The notes under the pieces are model-generated. The model had not been told where the DNA came from, searched no databases, and was given only the letters and a program-made list of their open reading frames with translations. Positions 6,125 through 7,230 of a stretch of DNA of 7,230 nucleotides are shown piece after piece. The stretch lies in the NCBI GenBank assembly GCA_013822915.1, contig PNLG01000349.1, positions 1-7,230 on the forward strand. Reading direction: 5' to 3'. Position 1 is the stretch's first letter; each line of letters begins with the position of its first letter. Made by a program: the position numbers and the translations under genes. The DNA is from Sphingomonas sp. (lineage in GTDB: Bacteria; Pseudomonadota; Alphaproteobacteria; Sphingomonadales; Sphingomonadaceae).

Positions 6125-6910
6125 ATGGCCGAGTTTTTTCTCCCCGCCAACAGCAAGATCAGGAACGAGGGCAAGCGCCACGCCGCGACCGCCGGTGCCC
6201 AGCGGATCAAGAAATTCAAAATCTATCGCTACGACCCCGATAGCGGCGAAAACCCGCGCTACGACGATTTCGAGATTGACCTCGACGATTGCGGCCCGAT
6301 GGTGCTCGACGCGCTGATCAAGATGAAGGCGGAGCAGGATTCGACGCTCACTTTCCGGCGTTCATGTCGGGAGGGGATTTGCGGGTCGTGTTCGATGAAC
6401 ATCGACGGCACCAATACGCTGGCCTGCACCAAGGCGATTGAGGATGTGAAGGGCGATATCCGCATCACCCCCCTCCCCAATATGGAAGTCATCAAGGATC
6501 TGGTGCCCGATTTCACGCATTTCTATGCGCAATATGCGTCGATCAAGCCGTGGTTGCAGACGGTGACCACGGCGCCCGCTGGCAAGGAACGGCTCCAGTC
6601 GCCGGAGGATCGCGCGAAGCTGGACGGGCTGTATGAGTGCATCCTGTGCGCATGCTGTTCGACCAGCTGCCCGAGCTATTGGTGGAACAGCGACAAATTC
6701 CTGGGGCCTGCGATCCTGCTTCAGGCGTATCGCTGGCTGGCCGACAGCCGCGACGAGATGACCGGGGAGCGGCTTGACGAGCTGGAGGATCCGTTCCGCC
6801 TCTATCGTTGCCACACGATTATGAACTGCGCGAATGTGTGCCCAAAGGGGTTGAACCCGGCGAAAGCGATTGCCGAGATCAAGAAGCTGGCGGTTGAGCG
6901 CGTGGTCTGA
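6125..6910 (+). CDS. sdhB: Succinate dehydrogenase iron-sulfur subunit SdhB
   Basis: This subunit carries the three clusters that pass electrons from the SdhA flavin to ubiquinone at the SdhCD membrane interface. At 261 residues it has normal length. SCREGICGSCSMNIDGTNTLAC supplies Cys81, 86, 89 and 101 for the plant-type [2Fe-2S] cluster. ECILCACCSTSCP supplies Cys172, 175 and 178, with Cys239 (NVCPKG), for [4Fe-4S]; Cys182, 229 and 235 fit the [3Fe-4S] cluster. Spacing agrees with E. coli SdhB throughout. ATG 6125 was chosen because it gives the family length and has AGGA (6110-6113) eleven bases upstream. The frame stays open upstream to about 6005, but that stretch holds the terminator hairpin. 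The gene is separated from sdhA by about 4.2 kb, unlike the usual sdhCDAB order. Confidence 0.97.
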   Translation: MAEFFLPANSKIRNEGKRHAATAGAQRIKKFKIYRYDPDSGENPRYDDFEIDLDDCGPMVLDALIKMKAEQDSTLTFRRSCREGICGSCSMNIDGTNTLACTKAIEDVKGDIRITPLPNMEVIKDLVPDFTHFYAQYASIKPWLQTVTTAPAGKERLQSPEDRAKLDGLYECILCACCSTSCPSYWWNSDKFLGPAILLQAYRWLADSRDEMTGERLDELEDPFRLYRCHTIMNCANVCPKGLNPAKAIAEIKKLAVERVV

Positions 6911-6960
6911 CGCTTTGGGTGACGCGCGCGTGATGCCGGTTGGACGATCGGGGCAGCCCC

Positions 6961-7230
6961 GTGGCTGAGCCGCCCTTCCGCTATTTCGAGGCGCCCGACC
7001 ATCCCGGCTGGATGACGTGGGAGCTGGCCGACCCAACCCGGTTCAACGCGCTGTTCGGACCGTTTTTGCTGCGGGTGGAGGATGGCACCGCGCGGGTGCG
7101 GATGACCCCGCGCCACGCGCATTCGAACCTCAGCGGCAAAATGCATGGCGGCGCGCTGATGGCGTTTGTCGACATGGCGATTTTCGCCGCCGCGCGCGGC
7201 GGCGAAAATCGCCATGTCGACAAACGCCAT
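6961..7230 (+). CDS. PaaI-like hotdog-fold thioesterase, 3' end missing
   Basis: The N-terminal part of a small acyl-CoA thioesterase-type protein. Residues 5-78 include FRYFEAPDHPGWMTWELADPTRFN and the hotdog active-site segment NLSGKMHGGALMAFVDMAIFAAA. His62-Gly63-Gly64 and Asp71 match the HGG...D signature of the PaaI family, which hydrolyses acyl- or aryl-CoA esters in the cytoplasm. The substrate cannot be told. GTG 6961 is the likely start, 50 bases after sdhB, but its G forms part of a hairpin (CGGGG 6949-6953 with CCCCG 6957-6961); an in-frame TTG at 6940 is an alternative. It may be cotranscribed with sdhB. From base 7195 the reading frame runs through the mirror image of its own preceding sequence, so residues after about 78 (GGENRHVDKRH) are probably not real protein. 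Confidence 0.8.
   Translation, partial: MAEPPFRYFEAPDHPGWMTWELADPTRFNALFGPFLLRVEDGTARVRMTPRHAHSNLSGKMHGGALMAFVDMAIFAAARGGENRHVDKRH
7159..7230. repeat. Perfect 72-bp spacer-less inverted repeat at the window end
   Basis: Bases 7195-7230 are the exact reverse complement of 7159-7194, with the centre in the CGCGCG run at 7192-7197 and no loop. The left arm encodes the conserved hotdog motif of the thioesterase; the right arm reads as unrelated residues in that frame. A palindrome that starts in conserved coding sequence and reaches the last base is most simply explained as a fold-back chimera at a contig end. Confidence 0.9.

Noticed and set aside
1..7230. tRNA, rRNA, CRISPR array, transposase or attachment site
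   Set aside because: I saw no T-loop signature, regularly spaced repeats, transposase motif, or direct repeats flanking the cassette between sdhA and sdhB.

Overview
The window is GC-rich and carries an alphaproteobacterial succinate dehydrogenase (respiratory complex II) locus. The SdhA, SdhB and SdhD-tail sequences and the ATGA sdhD/sdhA overlap fit this. The style of the flavoprotein and of a legumain-like C13 peptidase suggests Sphingomonadales, but this is recognition by eye, not a database result. All genes lie on the plus strand.

Layout: the last 39 codons of sdhD (1-120) overlap sdhA (117-1928). Directly behind sdhA is a 76-codon gene (1943-2173) for a small, very basic, four-cysteine secreted protein. 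Next comes a secreted C13-family cysteine peptidase (2284-3294). A 257-base gap (3295-3551) holds two hairpins and a strong ribosome-binding site ahead of an 800-residue secreted protein of unknown function (3552-5954), which has an N-terminal PKD/K319L-like domain and a probable beta-propeller-like C-terminal half. A structured 170-base intergenic region (5955-6124) contains a poly-G tract, a hairpin and a convincing intrinsic terminator. sdhB (6125-6910) and the start of a PaaI-like hotdog thioesterase (6961 to the window end) follow.

The most unusual point is that sdhA and sdhB, normally adjacent, are separated by about 4.2 kb encoding three exported proteins with no evident role in complex II. 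The large gene in this insert has visibly lower GC than its neighbours. A terminator hairpin ends 23 bases before the sdhB start and can be drawn as an attenuator. sdhB expression must therefore come from readthrough, from regulated antitermination, or from a promoter I cannot identify confidently.

The final 72 bases (7159-7230) form a perfect spacer-less inverted repeat inside the thioesterase gene. This looks like a fold-back artefact at a contig end, so the last 36 bases should not be trusted as genuine sequence.
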